Shown: piece by piece, positions 25,936-35,177 of the stretch
Position numbering within the stretch: the stretch's first letter is position 1
Layout: each line of letters begins with the position of its first letter
Assembly: GCA_950295325.1 (NCBI GenBank)
Contig: OX485806.1
Span: 45,813,169-45,877,168, forward strand
Direction: 5' to 3'
Origin: Polytrichum commune
Lineage: Eukaryota; Streptophyta; Polytrichopsida; Polytrichales; Polytrichaceae
Length of the DNA stretch: 64,000 bases
Translations under genes and position numbers: made by a program
The notes under the pieces: model-generated
Database searches by the model: none
What the model saw: only the letters and a program-made list of their open reading frames with translations
What the model was told of the DNA's origin: nothing

Positions 25936-26940
25936 GTAAGCCTTCCCCTACTTCTTTTATTTTTATTTTTATTTTTTATTGTTTTGTTTTCAATATAAAC
26001 ATTTATTTTTATTTTTATTTTTACATTTTTACTTTCACCTTTCAAACTTGGCATTTAATTCTCACAAACTTTGAGGTTCAAATTTGGGGGCATACTAGCT
26101 CCGATTGGAGTGAAATTTGAGCCTATCTTGTGTGAAATTTGCCAAGGAATCCAATGGTGTAATTGGATTGTTGATTGGAATTCAAAATCATTGCTGAAAT
26201 TATTAATTTCAACGCTGATTTTTATTTTTGGGAGCAAATTAACTCCGAACGGAGTGAAATTTGAGCCTATCTTGTGTGAAATTTGCCAAGGAATCCAATG
26301 GTGTAATTGGATTGTTGATTGGAATTCAAAATCATTGCTGAAATTATTAATTTCAACGCTGATTTTTATTTTTGGGAGCAAATTAACTCCGAACGGAGTG
26401 AAATTTGAGCCTATCTTGTGTGAAATTTGCCAAGGAATCCAATGGTGTAATTGGATTGTTGATTGGAATTCAAAATCATTGCTGAAATTATTAATTTCAA
26501 CGCTGATTTTTGTTTTTGGGAGCAAATTAACTCCGAACGGAGTGAAATTTGAGCCTATCTTGTGTGAAATTTGCCAAGGAATCCAATGGTGTAATTGGAT
26601 TGTTGATTGGAATTCAAAATCATTGCTGAAATTATTAATTTCAACGCTGATTTTTGTTTTTGGGAGCAAATTAACTCCGAACGGAGTGAAATTTGAGCCT
26701 AATTTGTGTGAAATCTTCCTAGGAGTCCATTGGTGCACTTAGTTTGTTGATTGGAGTCCATAATCACCTTGGAAATGAGCCCTTTCAACGCTGATTTTTC
26801 ATTTTAATTACCAATCTCAAACCTTTGCACAATTTTGGAATTCTGGGGGGCATAAATAAACACTTGGCATTTGGCAAGGGATTGCCATTTAGATAGCCCG
26901 CAACAGGTGCAGGTTGCCATTACCTTGTAGATAGTTGCAG
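25936..26940 (+). other. Possible leader intron of copy 1
   Basis: A GC-rich leader (about 25811-25935) ends at CCAG|GTAAG, a canonical donor. An acceptor, GTTGCAG, lies at 26940, 19 bases before the gag start codon. The same pair occurs in copy 2 (55146 and 55883). The 144-bp repeats would lie inside the intron. Splicing is inferred from the borders only. Confidence 0.4.
26095..26742. repeat. 144-bp tandem repeats in the leader, four full units plus a partial
   Basis: The phrase GTGAAATTTGAGCCTA recurs at 26110, 26254, 26398, 26542 and 26686, an exact 144-base spacing. Because 144 is a multiple of three, open frames run through the array on both strands (about 225 codons each), but neither shows a domain. 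Copy 2 has two full units plus a partial, so the number varies between copies. Confidence 0.95.
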
Positions 26941-26959
26941 GTACTCAAGTGATTATTTT

Positions 26960-29671
26960 ATGGTGCAAACTAGGAGCCGATATTATCGATCTCCATCACC
27001 AGATTACTTGGAGGACGTGCATACCACAAATCTTGAGCCAGAGGTAGATACCAACGAGGCTTTTGAGCCTATTTTGGCGTTGGACACTACTAGTAGGCTT
27101 CGGATTTGGAGTGTCGGCACGTTCGACGAAATGGAGGACGATCGCCACAATTCAGTGCGTGATCGGTTTTCAGGTCGAGCTGGGGGCATTTCCTTGCCCG
27201 ATTGGAAACTCCGGTTTCGTACCTGGATTAAGGAGAAATGCCAAAGGTCTTCCAATTTCAATGATTGGTATGCCTTTGAACTTCTGCCTCAACATTTGGA
27301 GTATGAGGCACTCCAAACTTATGAACGCTGGACAGAGGGTCATCAGCGACAACTTCGGGAGGTGGAGCAGTATTGGGAGGCCCGGGTTGAGCTTATTTCA
27401 GCCCTTAAAGATGGGGCGGTTGCCACCTTAGCTCCACCCACCTTAAAGGAGGAGGAACCATCAGAGGAGTCAAAAGACAAAGAACTAGCATTTGGGCCAA
27501 TAGTGGCTGGCAGTAGCACGGCTACCTTTTCACGGATGGCATGTGCTACATAGGCAGCATTGACGGCTGTTGGTCCACCACCTCCATTTAATCCCCTTAC
27601 TGAATTTGTCGCACACTTGGAGGTGGAGTATGGTGGATTTCGGCGAGATCAGATGCAGCGCATTCAAGATTTCCGCCGAGAGAAGGATGATACTTCACGG
27701 ACCATGTATACGCGACTCGCACGATTTGCTCTTGAGTCGGGAGGTGTTTTTGCTGAGAGTCAGCTTGTCAAAATCTTTTTGTCTAAGATTGACAAGCGGC
27801 TACTTGAGTTGGCATCACCTCGGATTATCCTCGACTACGAAGGCAGAGCTACGCTTGCACAAGCGTTTGCCGTGGTTGAGAGATGTGATCGGACTCTCTG
27901 TCAACACGATGCCACAGACATGGTATCCTGGATAACAGAGAATACGAAATCAAAGAGAATTGTCACAGCTACTAGTAGTTTAGCTGAGACTCAACCCGTT
28001 AAGGAGCAAAAGATTTTGCATTGTTGGGGTTGTGGAGAAGCTGGTCATTCGAAGAATGATCCCAATTGTCCTAAGAAGAAGAAAACTCAGCCTTTGGGAA
28101 AATTAAAACAAAAGATGGAACCAGTAAAGGCAGGGGACAATTATAAGAAGAGACAATTGAAATGTAATCATTGTGGTGGCACTAATCACGATGTGGATCA
28201 TTGTTTCCAACTTCATCCTGAGATGCGGCCTGCCAGTTATGTCACTGGAAAGTCTCCAAGGGAGCAGAGTCTTGAGGCTAAGGTGGCAGAGCTTGAGCAA
28301 AAGCTCAAATCTTCTGCATCTTTTGCTCAAATTTCTGAGCCGCATGCGGGTGGTGGCACCTCGGGTTCGGACATGTATATGTTTGGGGCATCTGGAGAGG
28401 TGGTGGCTGTGGCTTCTACTCGATCTCAAACATTGGCAGATGCGGTGGCTTCTACAAGTGGTGGTAGCAACGAGGTGTCACGTCCTCGCCATGCCGGACC
28501 AGCAGATCAAGTTGGTCAAGCACGTTTACCTCTCTCATTTGGATTGGTAGACACCACTGTTGTTGGGGCAAAAAACCCTGTACCTTTGAGAGATGGGGAT
28601 TCCATCTCGAAGGATGTTACGCAGGCATTGGCATATAAAATTCTCCATATGCCAATTTTCTCGGGTTCGGAGTTGATGGCTCCGGATTTCAAGCCTGCTG
28701 GAGTTTTCCATTTAGCTGGGAGAATGTTAGAAGGTAAGGTGGATTTGCCATCCCTTCAAGTATCCCAAGCTGTTGTTGACGTACCTGTGGCTGAGGAGGT
28801 GGAGGACTTAGCCAATTTGCGAGCGAGCCTTGCGGATGCGGCGATCATTGCTTTTGGTAAGCACACTGATATTCCACCATCAACAATTTCAGCAGTGGAC
28901 ACGTCATTTTCAAATTATGCAGCGGGAGCGACATATCTTGCAAATATTTCTGCAAGGCCTGCTCGCGAACGGCATAATTTGCAACCTGGAGTTGTACGGC
29001 TGATGAACGACAAATCTTTGTTTGTTGTTTCACACGCGGATATTCCTGCTATTCGTGCTACACCACTGAGAGTTATGATGGATTCCGGTGCTCAACCGGT
29101 TATGATTGGCAAAGGACTTGCTAACAGTCTTGGATTGACGCCAGCAAACTTAGATCCTTGTCCATTGACAATTGTGACTTCAGTAGGGGGCACTGAACGT
29201 GCAACAGGTTACACCAAGGCACCTCTATATTTGATTTTTAATGTGGGGGCAGGACCTACCTACACTCATTTGTCAATGAAGTGTGTTGTTACTAATGCTA
29301 CCAACTATGATATACTTGTTGGTTAGCAAGTTTTTTATCCACTTGGCTTTGGTTTGGATAATTGGACTGAAGAGGCATGGATTAGACCGGGATGGTCTTC
29401 TGGTGATGGCAGGAAGGTATTTATACCTGTAGCATTTGCAGCTACTTCTATGACTATGATTGCGGAGGAAATGTTTGGTTGTAGCGGTTCAGTTGCGGAT
29501 TTGCCTTGTGTTCCAGTTTTGTTGGAGGAAACATTGGACTACTCTTGTAATGTAGCAGAGCAACAAATTTTGCCATCTTTACAAATTCCTGCTCGACATT
29601 TCAAGGATCCACCTCCACCATGGCGTACTCCTAAGGAATTATCCAACCATTGTTGACACATTGTAGCGGAT
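26960..29671 (+). pseudogene. Gag and aspartic protease of copy 1, three premature stops
   Basis: The frame starts MVQTRSR at 26960, a usual gypsy Gag start. It contains a Gag core (EFVAHLEVEYGGF, then TRLARFALESGG), a zinc knuckle CWGCGEAGHSKNDPNC (C-x2-C-x4-H-x6-C), a second knuckle CNHCGGTNHDVDHC (C-x2-C-x4-H-x4-C), a short heptad-like helix (LEAKVAELEQKLK) and the protease motif MMDSGAQPV with its TNYDILVG flap-end motif. Stops at 27551 (TAG), 29324 (TAG) and 29654 (TGA) are all sense codons (CAG, CAG, CAA) in copy 2. So the break is specific to this copy. Confidence 0.9.
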
Positions 29672-31057
29672 TTGGGGCTTGGAGAGACACCTCCAATGTC
29701 ATCGTCATTTTCTTTTGCTCAACCCATTCGTTGGCAACCACCACCTGAAGGTATTGTCCTTATGGAAATCTTTGGGGGCATTGGCATAGGATTGGCGGCA
29801 GTGTTGGAGGCTGGGATTACAGTTTGGCGATATATTCATGTGGATAATGAATATGCAGCCAACAGAGCCGTCCGACATCACATCCAACAATTGTTGTTGA
29901 GGTACCCCACACAATTGTCAGCCTCTGCCATTCTTGGATGTTGTGGTCAACTTCCTCAAGATGTCACTATGATTAGTGATGAGGATTTGAGAAGATTGGG
30001 CTACGTGGATTTAATTATTGCAGGATGGCCTTGTCAAGGCCATTCACGGGCAGGAACTGGCCAGGGTTTGAATGATCCTAGGTCTAGTTTGTTCGCGGAT
30101 TTGATGCGATTGACACAATGGTGGTTTACCCACCAATCAATTCCGCCAAGGTACATTTTTGAAAATGTGTCATTACTGGGTGATACACGACACAAAGTGG
30201 TGAAGGATGGTGAGTACATTAACCAAATTTTGGGTACTTCAACATTCCTGGATGCTGCATCCATGGGATCCTTTGCGCATCGGCCTCGTTGGTTTTGGAC
30301 CAATTTGGTATCACCTCAGATGCTTTCAGCGGTGATCGTCCGCATTCCCCACCTTATGAATCGCAAGGTGGATGACATTTTAGATGATCATCGTATTTCC
30401 TTGGCAGTTATCAAGGATGTCACCTTGCCATTTGCATTAATTAACAAGGTGGAAATTCCGAGAGGTGCACTACCTACTTTTGTGACATATCCACGGTCTT
30501 TTGCATTTCGATCTCGTGGACCAGGCATGGTTTGGGATTCAAAATCCCAAACTCATGATGAGCCTACGGCAGATAAGCGAGAATGCGCTATGGGTTTTCC
30601 TACAGGCACCACGGCTGCTCATGGGCTTCAGGATGGTCAGAAATGTTTCCTATTGGGACAAGCTATGGATCTCAATAGCATTTTATGGATAATTGGAATT
30701 TGTCTTGCTGCTCAAAAACGTATGAATGACCAATTGTTTCCTCTGAGGGCAGAGAACAATGGTCAGGGGGCAATGGAGCCGCAATCCAAGGATCACATGG
30801 AGGTCAATGACACCGAGGGATTATTTCCTTTGAAACTTCATGTTGCGGAAAAGCTTCGAGCCCAACGTGTTTTTTCGGCTTTGGCCCAAGAGTTTGGGAA
30901 GTTGGAGGCCTATAAAATGTCTCCACTTCTATTTCTTGGTGACACTTCATATGTGGGTAGTTATTTAGCTACACAAACTGATTGTAGTGGAGAAGATACA
31001 CATTTGGATTCAAGTGCAGATGATGGAGGCAAAGGTGTTGCCCTCTCCACGGACTAG
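29672..31057 (+). CDS. C5-cytosine DNA methyltransferase domain of copy 1, complete and unbroken
   Basis: This is an S-adenosylmethionine-dependent enzyme that would add methyl groups to cytosine in DNA. With residues counted from 29672, motif I is MEIFGGIGIGLAAVLEAGI (31-49). Motif IV is IAGWPCQGHSRAG with catalytic Cys121 (codon 30032-30034). Motif VI is YIFENV (Glu164). Motif VIII is AHRPRWFWTNL (202-212). The C-terminal motifs are AMGFPTGTT (306-314) and FLLGQAMDLNSILWI (326-340). The order is the normal I-to-X, not permuted as in plant DRM enzymes. The HRPRWFW block resembles DNMT3-type enzymes, but the recognition region is short and the subfamily is uncertain. A 120-residue tail follows with no known domain. 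The upstream protease frame is the same reading frame beyond the stop at 29654. It ends at UAG 31055-31057. Confidence 0.9.
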   Translation: MGLGETPPMSSSFSFAQPIRWQPPPEGIVLMEIFGGIGIGLAAVLEAGITVWRYIHVDNEYAANRAVRHHIQQLLLRYPTQLSASAILGCCGQLPQDVTMISDEDLRRLGYVDLIIAGWPCQGHSRAGTGQGLNDPRSSLFADLMRLTQWWFTHQSIPPRYIFENVSLLGDTRHKVVKDGEYINQILGTSTFLDAASMGSFAHRPRWFWTNLVSPQMLSAVIVRIPHLMNRKVDDILDDHRISLAVIKDVTLPFALINKVEIPRGALPTFVTYPRSFAFRSRGPGMVWDSKSQTHDEPTADKRECAMGFPTGTTAAHGLQDGQKCFLLGQAMDLNSILWIIGICLAAQKRMNDQLFPLRAENNGQGAMEPQSKDHMEVNDTEGLFPLKLHVAEKLRAQRVFSALAQEFGKLEAYKMSPLLFLGDTSYVGSYLATQTDCSGEDTHLDSSADDGGKGVALSTD

Positions 31058-31063
31058 CAATCA
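31055..31063 (+). promoter_or_regulatory. Putative stop-readthrough site UAG-CAA-UCA, copy 1
   Basis: The stop that ends the methyltransferase frame is followed by CAA TCA, matching the UAG-CAR-YYA context known to allow readthrough in tobamoviruses. The reverse transcriptase frame continues in the same phase. Copy 2 has the same nine bases. It could instead be an inherited CAG-to-TAG mutation. Confidence 0.45.
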
Positions 31064-33913
31064 CAGGCTGTGCTGGCACCAAGTGGCAATCCTTCTATGA
31101 AGAAAGAAACCACGGAGTTTGACGATTGGCCAATTGAAGTGGGGCCAAAACTTACTGGTGCCGAAGCACGAAAGGTACGGGCATTTATTCGCTCTTACCG
31201 TAATTATTTTGCCTTTAGTCTTCATAATCTTGAAGGATATAAAGGTAAACCTGTTCGTATTCAACTCGAGGACGACCATCGTATTTTCAGACGGCCGTAC
31301 AGACTTAGTACATCTGAAAGGTTGGATGTTCAAACTCGATGTCAAGAATTATTGGTAGCGGAATTGATTGAACTCTCCAATGGAGAGTATGCTTGTGCCA
31401 CGGTTATGCCTTCAAAGAAAGATATCTTTGGCAACTGGACGGAAAAACGGATGTGTGGTGATTATCGTCCAGTCAACCGCAAGACCACGTCGGATCGATA
31501 TCCAATGCCGATGCCAGAGGAGTTGTTTGATGCACTGGGATTTTCTAGAATCTTCAGCACTCTGGATTTGAGGTCTGGTTATCATCAATTACCTTTGTTG
31601 TTGGGTGATCGGGTGAAGACCGCATTTTGGGAAATTGATAAAGATGGCAATGATCAACTTTATCATTGGAAATTTCTGCCATTTGGTCTCAATAATGCAC
31701 CAGCTGAATTTCAGCGGGTGATGTACCAATTATTGGCTGGTTTGCTGTTTGCTAGATGTTACATTGATGATGTTATCATCTTTAGTAATAGTCCACAGGA
31801 TCATGTGAGACATTTGCAAGCGGTATTTGAACGACTTCAACGGTGGGGACTCCGTTTACATCATGGAAAATGTAAGTTTTTCCATGATCAATTGCCCTAT
31901 TTAGGCCACATGATTGTTCATGGCGCTTTTGGTGTGCAACATGCGAAGGTGGATGCTTTGCACAAAATTCTTGCACCTAGTGATGTACCACGACTTCGGG
32001 CATTTCTAGGATTGGCAAATTATTATAGGAGGTTTGTCAAAAACTTTAGTTTGATTGCTAAACCTCTCACCATTCTTACGGGGAAAGACCAACCATGGAT
32101 TTGGAGTCGGGAACAACAACAAGCAATTGATACATTGAAGCAGAGGCTCGGTTCAACGCCAGTGCTTCGACGCCCGGATGTGTCTAGAGCTTTTCAATTG
32201 CACACGGATTGGAGTGCAGTGGGATTGGGAGCGGTATTAACACAGAAAGATGTAGAGGGAAAGGAATATGTGGTGGCTTATGCATCTAGAAGCAATAATA
32301 GTGCTGAATCTAATTATTCTTCTTATGAAGGCGAGGCCTTGGCGGCCGTTTGGGCCATTGCACATTTTCGACCTTATTTGTATGGGCAAAAATTTACTTT
32401 GGTGACTGATCATCAGTCTTTAAAATGGCTTATGGAATCAGATAAGCTCACCGGAAAATTTGCTAGATGGGTATTGTTACTTCAAGAATATGACTTTGAA
32501 ATTGTTCACCGAGCAGGAATTGCCAACTTGGATGCAGACGGATTGTCTTACAATCCAAGCCCTTCAAATGAGGATATAACTGGAGCCAGGTGGCATGGAG
32601 ATTGTGATCGTGAGGCAGTACTGGGTTGGCATGCTGCCACATATCTCACAATGATGTCGGGATTGGCTGCTGAGATCCTTGTGGAACAACAAGATGAGGA
32701 GATTGATAAATCTCTCGTTGTTAGTGATGTGTGGGAAGACCAGGCGGTCTTGCACAAACTTCAACAAGGGATATTTCCTCTCGGACTATCTGCTATGGAG
32801 CGAGATAGAGGTAGTCATCGAATAACAAGGTTTCGTTGGGCAAACGGCTTGTTATTTCGTGTGTGGCCAAACGGAACGAGGTGCATCGTTCCAAGGCCAG
32901 ATCAAAGAGCTTCTTTAGTGCGGAAATTGCACGAGGAGCTTGGACATTTTGGAGTGCGAAGGACACACTCTATGTTGCGCAACCAATATTGGTGGACTGG
33001 TATGTATCAACAGGTTGCTACTTATGTTTCCCGGTGTGAAGTATGTGACCGGGTCAGATCAAGTTTTAATACTTTATCACCTCAACTTCAGCCTTTACCT
33101 ATTATGAGCTTGGGATATCGTTGGTCTTTGGATTTTGCCGGACCGCTTACTATCACTCCACGTGGGGCAAAGTATGTACTTGTGATGGTGGAGCATTTTA
33201 GTAAGTGGATTGAACTCGTGGCTCTTCCCCAAAATTCCTAAGAATTGGCAGCTATGGCATTTCTTGATCGAGTTTTCGCACGGTTTGGAGCACCTGTAGA
33301 GGTGTTGACGGATCAAGGGAGAGAATTTCTGGGATCTTTCGAGGCTTTGTGTACCAAGGCTTTGATTGATCATCAAACAACCTCCAAAGATCACCCTGAG
33401 GCAAATGGCTTAGCTGAACGAGTTGTTCAGACTGTCAAGCGCGGTTTGCGGAAGTATGGATTGCTTCATGGCAACCATCGTGATTGGGACTTGATGTTAC
33501 CATGGATAGCAATGGGTTACCGTTTCAGCAGGCAAACAGCTTTGGCATCCTATAGTCCTTACCAACTTTTGTATGGATGGGAACCAATTTTATCTAGCTC
33601 TGTGCGAGAGAAATTGGCTCCCGTAGTAAACTTGGATGATCCAGATGTTTGGGCTCAATGTCTTCATGACCGAGCAACGTTCTTCCAAAAGGCCATGCCT
33701 ATGGCTATGGAGAACTTAAATATAGCTCAACATCGTGATACATTACGGTATGGCCGGATCCGCAGTGGAGCTTATCGACCTCAGGTTCGTAGATTTTCCC
33801 AAGGGGGATTATGTTTACTTGCAACGGAAGGCGCCTACGACATTGGATGTCAAGGCTGGGCGTATAATTGTGCGGGTAAAAGATGTGTTACCAAGTGGTA
33901 TATTATTGCTTGA
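31058..33913 (+). pseudogene. Reverse transcriptase, RNase H and integrase of copy 1
   Basis: The frame runs from 31058 to a TAA at 33239, then on to 33913. Reverse transcriptase shows MCGDYRPVNRKT, LPFGLNNAPAEFQ and the catalytic YIDD at 31760-31771. RNase H shows HTDWSAVGLGAVL, YEGEALAAVWAI and VTDHQSLKWL. Integrase shows the zinc-binding LHEELGHFG..H and CEVC, then a core with DFAGPL, VLTDQGREF and EANGLAERV. The TAA at 33239-33241 falls inside the integrase core, between its first and second acidic residues, and is also in copy 2. A one-base gain near 33800 (CCCAAGGGGG against CCAAAGGGG in copy 2) shifts the integrase C-terminus out of frame. The tail resumes in the frame 33735-34052. Confidence 0.9.
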
Positions 33914-34025
33914 AGGCAAGGATGGACGGGATTGTTGTGAGCATTCAAAGAATTGTGCTCCATGTCACCTTTCCATCGACAGCTCTGTGCATCCCGAGTT
34001 GACGGTTGTACCACAGGGTCTGCCT

Positions 34026-34201
34026 TGTTATGTGTGTAGAGAGAAGAAATGAGCTGCAACAATGTTATTGTGCGACCATTATCAACGTGGATGGCACATG
34101 GCATGTTTGACACCTCTCCTTTGGACTCTTCCTTTGGCAATTGGGTTTGTCCTCGTTGTCGGAAAGCCTCTCACTCCATGGCCGTTAATGGTCATGATTG
34201 A
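34026..34201 (+). pseudogene. Decayed PHD finger after the integrase of copy 1
   Basis: PHD fingers are Cys4-His-Cys3 zinc folds that often read histone H3 tails. CYVC (34026-34037) gives the first Cys pair. After a TGA at 34050, MLLCD, RGWHMACLTP and, in a shifted frame, NWVCPRC (ending 34159) complete the pattern. One expected zinc-binding Cys is Tyr (CDHY), and two extra bases near 34110 shift the frame, so this copy cannot fold as drawn. The reading then ends at TGA 34199-34201. Copy 2 lacks this region. The upstream segment VLPSGILLLEGKDGR links it to the integrase. Confidence 0.7.
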
Positions 34202-34526
34202 GGACTTTGTGGATGTTTGCCACATGTCTTAGTGGTGAAGTTGTTATCTAGTTGGTCGGAAGTTTTATGGGATTGAAAATCACATTGGGAGAGTTATCAA
34301 AGAATTCAACATAAATTGTTGAAGGCGATTAAGGATGGGGCTCACATTGCACCTAGCCTACAGTTCTTAGGTTACTTCCTCAACCATGAGTTTAATTCCT
34401 TAGATTACCACTACCCAATATGGATATATACAGATGTAGCAACAACTTCATCATGTTCAACACCTCTACCGATGAGTGTGTTTGTTCCTAGCTGATTGGA
34501 GGGGCTCCTTATCTGCTAGGGGGGCA

Positions 34527-35177
34527 CTTGAAGAGGTGGTTGTTTAGCATATTACTTTGCTATGTTTATTTTTCTAATTGATGTTGATGACGACACTCGA
34601 TCTGTTGTGTTTAACGATCTTAGTTTACACGACAGTTGTCACGTGAGGTGACATCGGGGGCTAAGTCACGTCAAATTAGGAGTAAATGGACTCCATTAGG
34701 AGTCCATGTGTGTTTGGATGGATTATGGACTCCATTGGGAGTCCTAGTTAGTTGTTCATCCACTCCATGGATGAAATTCACATAGGATTGGGGTTATGTG
34801 GAGAGGAAGGCATCTTGACTTGCCATTGTTGTCAAGTCAAGTCTTGTGAGTGTGTTTTGAGATAGAGAGAGCTTGTTGTTGTTATCTTATGGCTATGGTG
34901 TAGTAGATCATGAGTAAAGCCTTTGCATTCTTTCTCCATCACTTGCACTCTTGGATTCTCCCTTTTTGGAGTGAGAGATAGCTTGACTCTTGTGTGTGAA
35001 TTTCAGAGTTTCTTAAGCTTTGTAAGGAGACTTCTTAGTTTCTTGAGATTGGAGAGAGAAACCCTCATCTTGAAGAGGTGGTTGTTTAGCATATTAGTTT
35101 GCTATGTTTATTTTGCTAATTGATGTTGATGACGACACTCGATCTGTTGTGTTTAACGATCTTAATTTACACGACAG
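34527..35177. repeat. 109-bp direct repeat flanking the 3' LTR segment
   Basis: A block starting CTTGAAGAGGTGG and ending TACACGACAG occurs at 34527-34635 and again at 35069-35177, differing at only a few bases. The LTR segment 34637-35068 lies between them. The second block ends just where the first is followed by the LTR start, and then genomic flank begins. The junction at 35068 sits at a short ACTTGA-like microhomology. Confidence 0.85.
34637..35068 (+). repeat. 3' LTR segment of copy 1
   Basis: These 432 bases match the 5' LTR from TGTCACGTGAGG to AACCCTCAT. A CACGTG G-box lies at 34640-34645 and is also in copy 2; it is mutated in the 5' LTR of copy 1. Paired blocks that can form hairpins are at about 34687-34708 and 34727-34745. 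The sequence that follows in both 5' LTRs is absent. Confidence 0.85.

Larger units (their letters stand above)
25061..35177 (+). mobile_element. Ty3/gypsy retrotransposon carrying a DNA methyltransferase, copy 1
   Basis: The element starts with TGTCATGTGAGG at 25061. In order it has an LTR, a GC-rich leader, 144-bp tandem repeats, gag with two zinc knuckles, aspartic protease, C5-cytosine methyltransferase, reverse transcriptase, RNase H, integrase and a decayed PHD finger. A 3' LTR segment begins at 34637. The order protease-RT-RNase H-integrase defines Ty3/gypsy. It lies in the DUF7869-type pseudogene in the opposite orientation. No clean target duplication is seen, and the 3' end is rearranged. 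Unique stops at 27551, 29324 and 29654 and frameshifts near 33800 and 34110 disable the polyprotein. It is nearly identical to copy 2 at 54269-62891 over the shared parts. Confidence 0.93.

Noticed and set aside
26055-26742. Two long overlapping open frames on opposite strands, about 225 codons each
   Set aside because: They are the product of a 144-bp tandem repeat whose length is a multiple of three; no domain or plausible start context supports a protein.
27004-27431. Open frames in other phases and on the other strand over gag in both copies
   Set aside because: They mirror the real gag frame in both copies and have no motif of their own.
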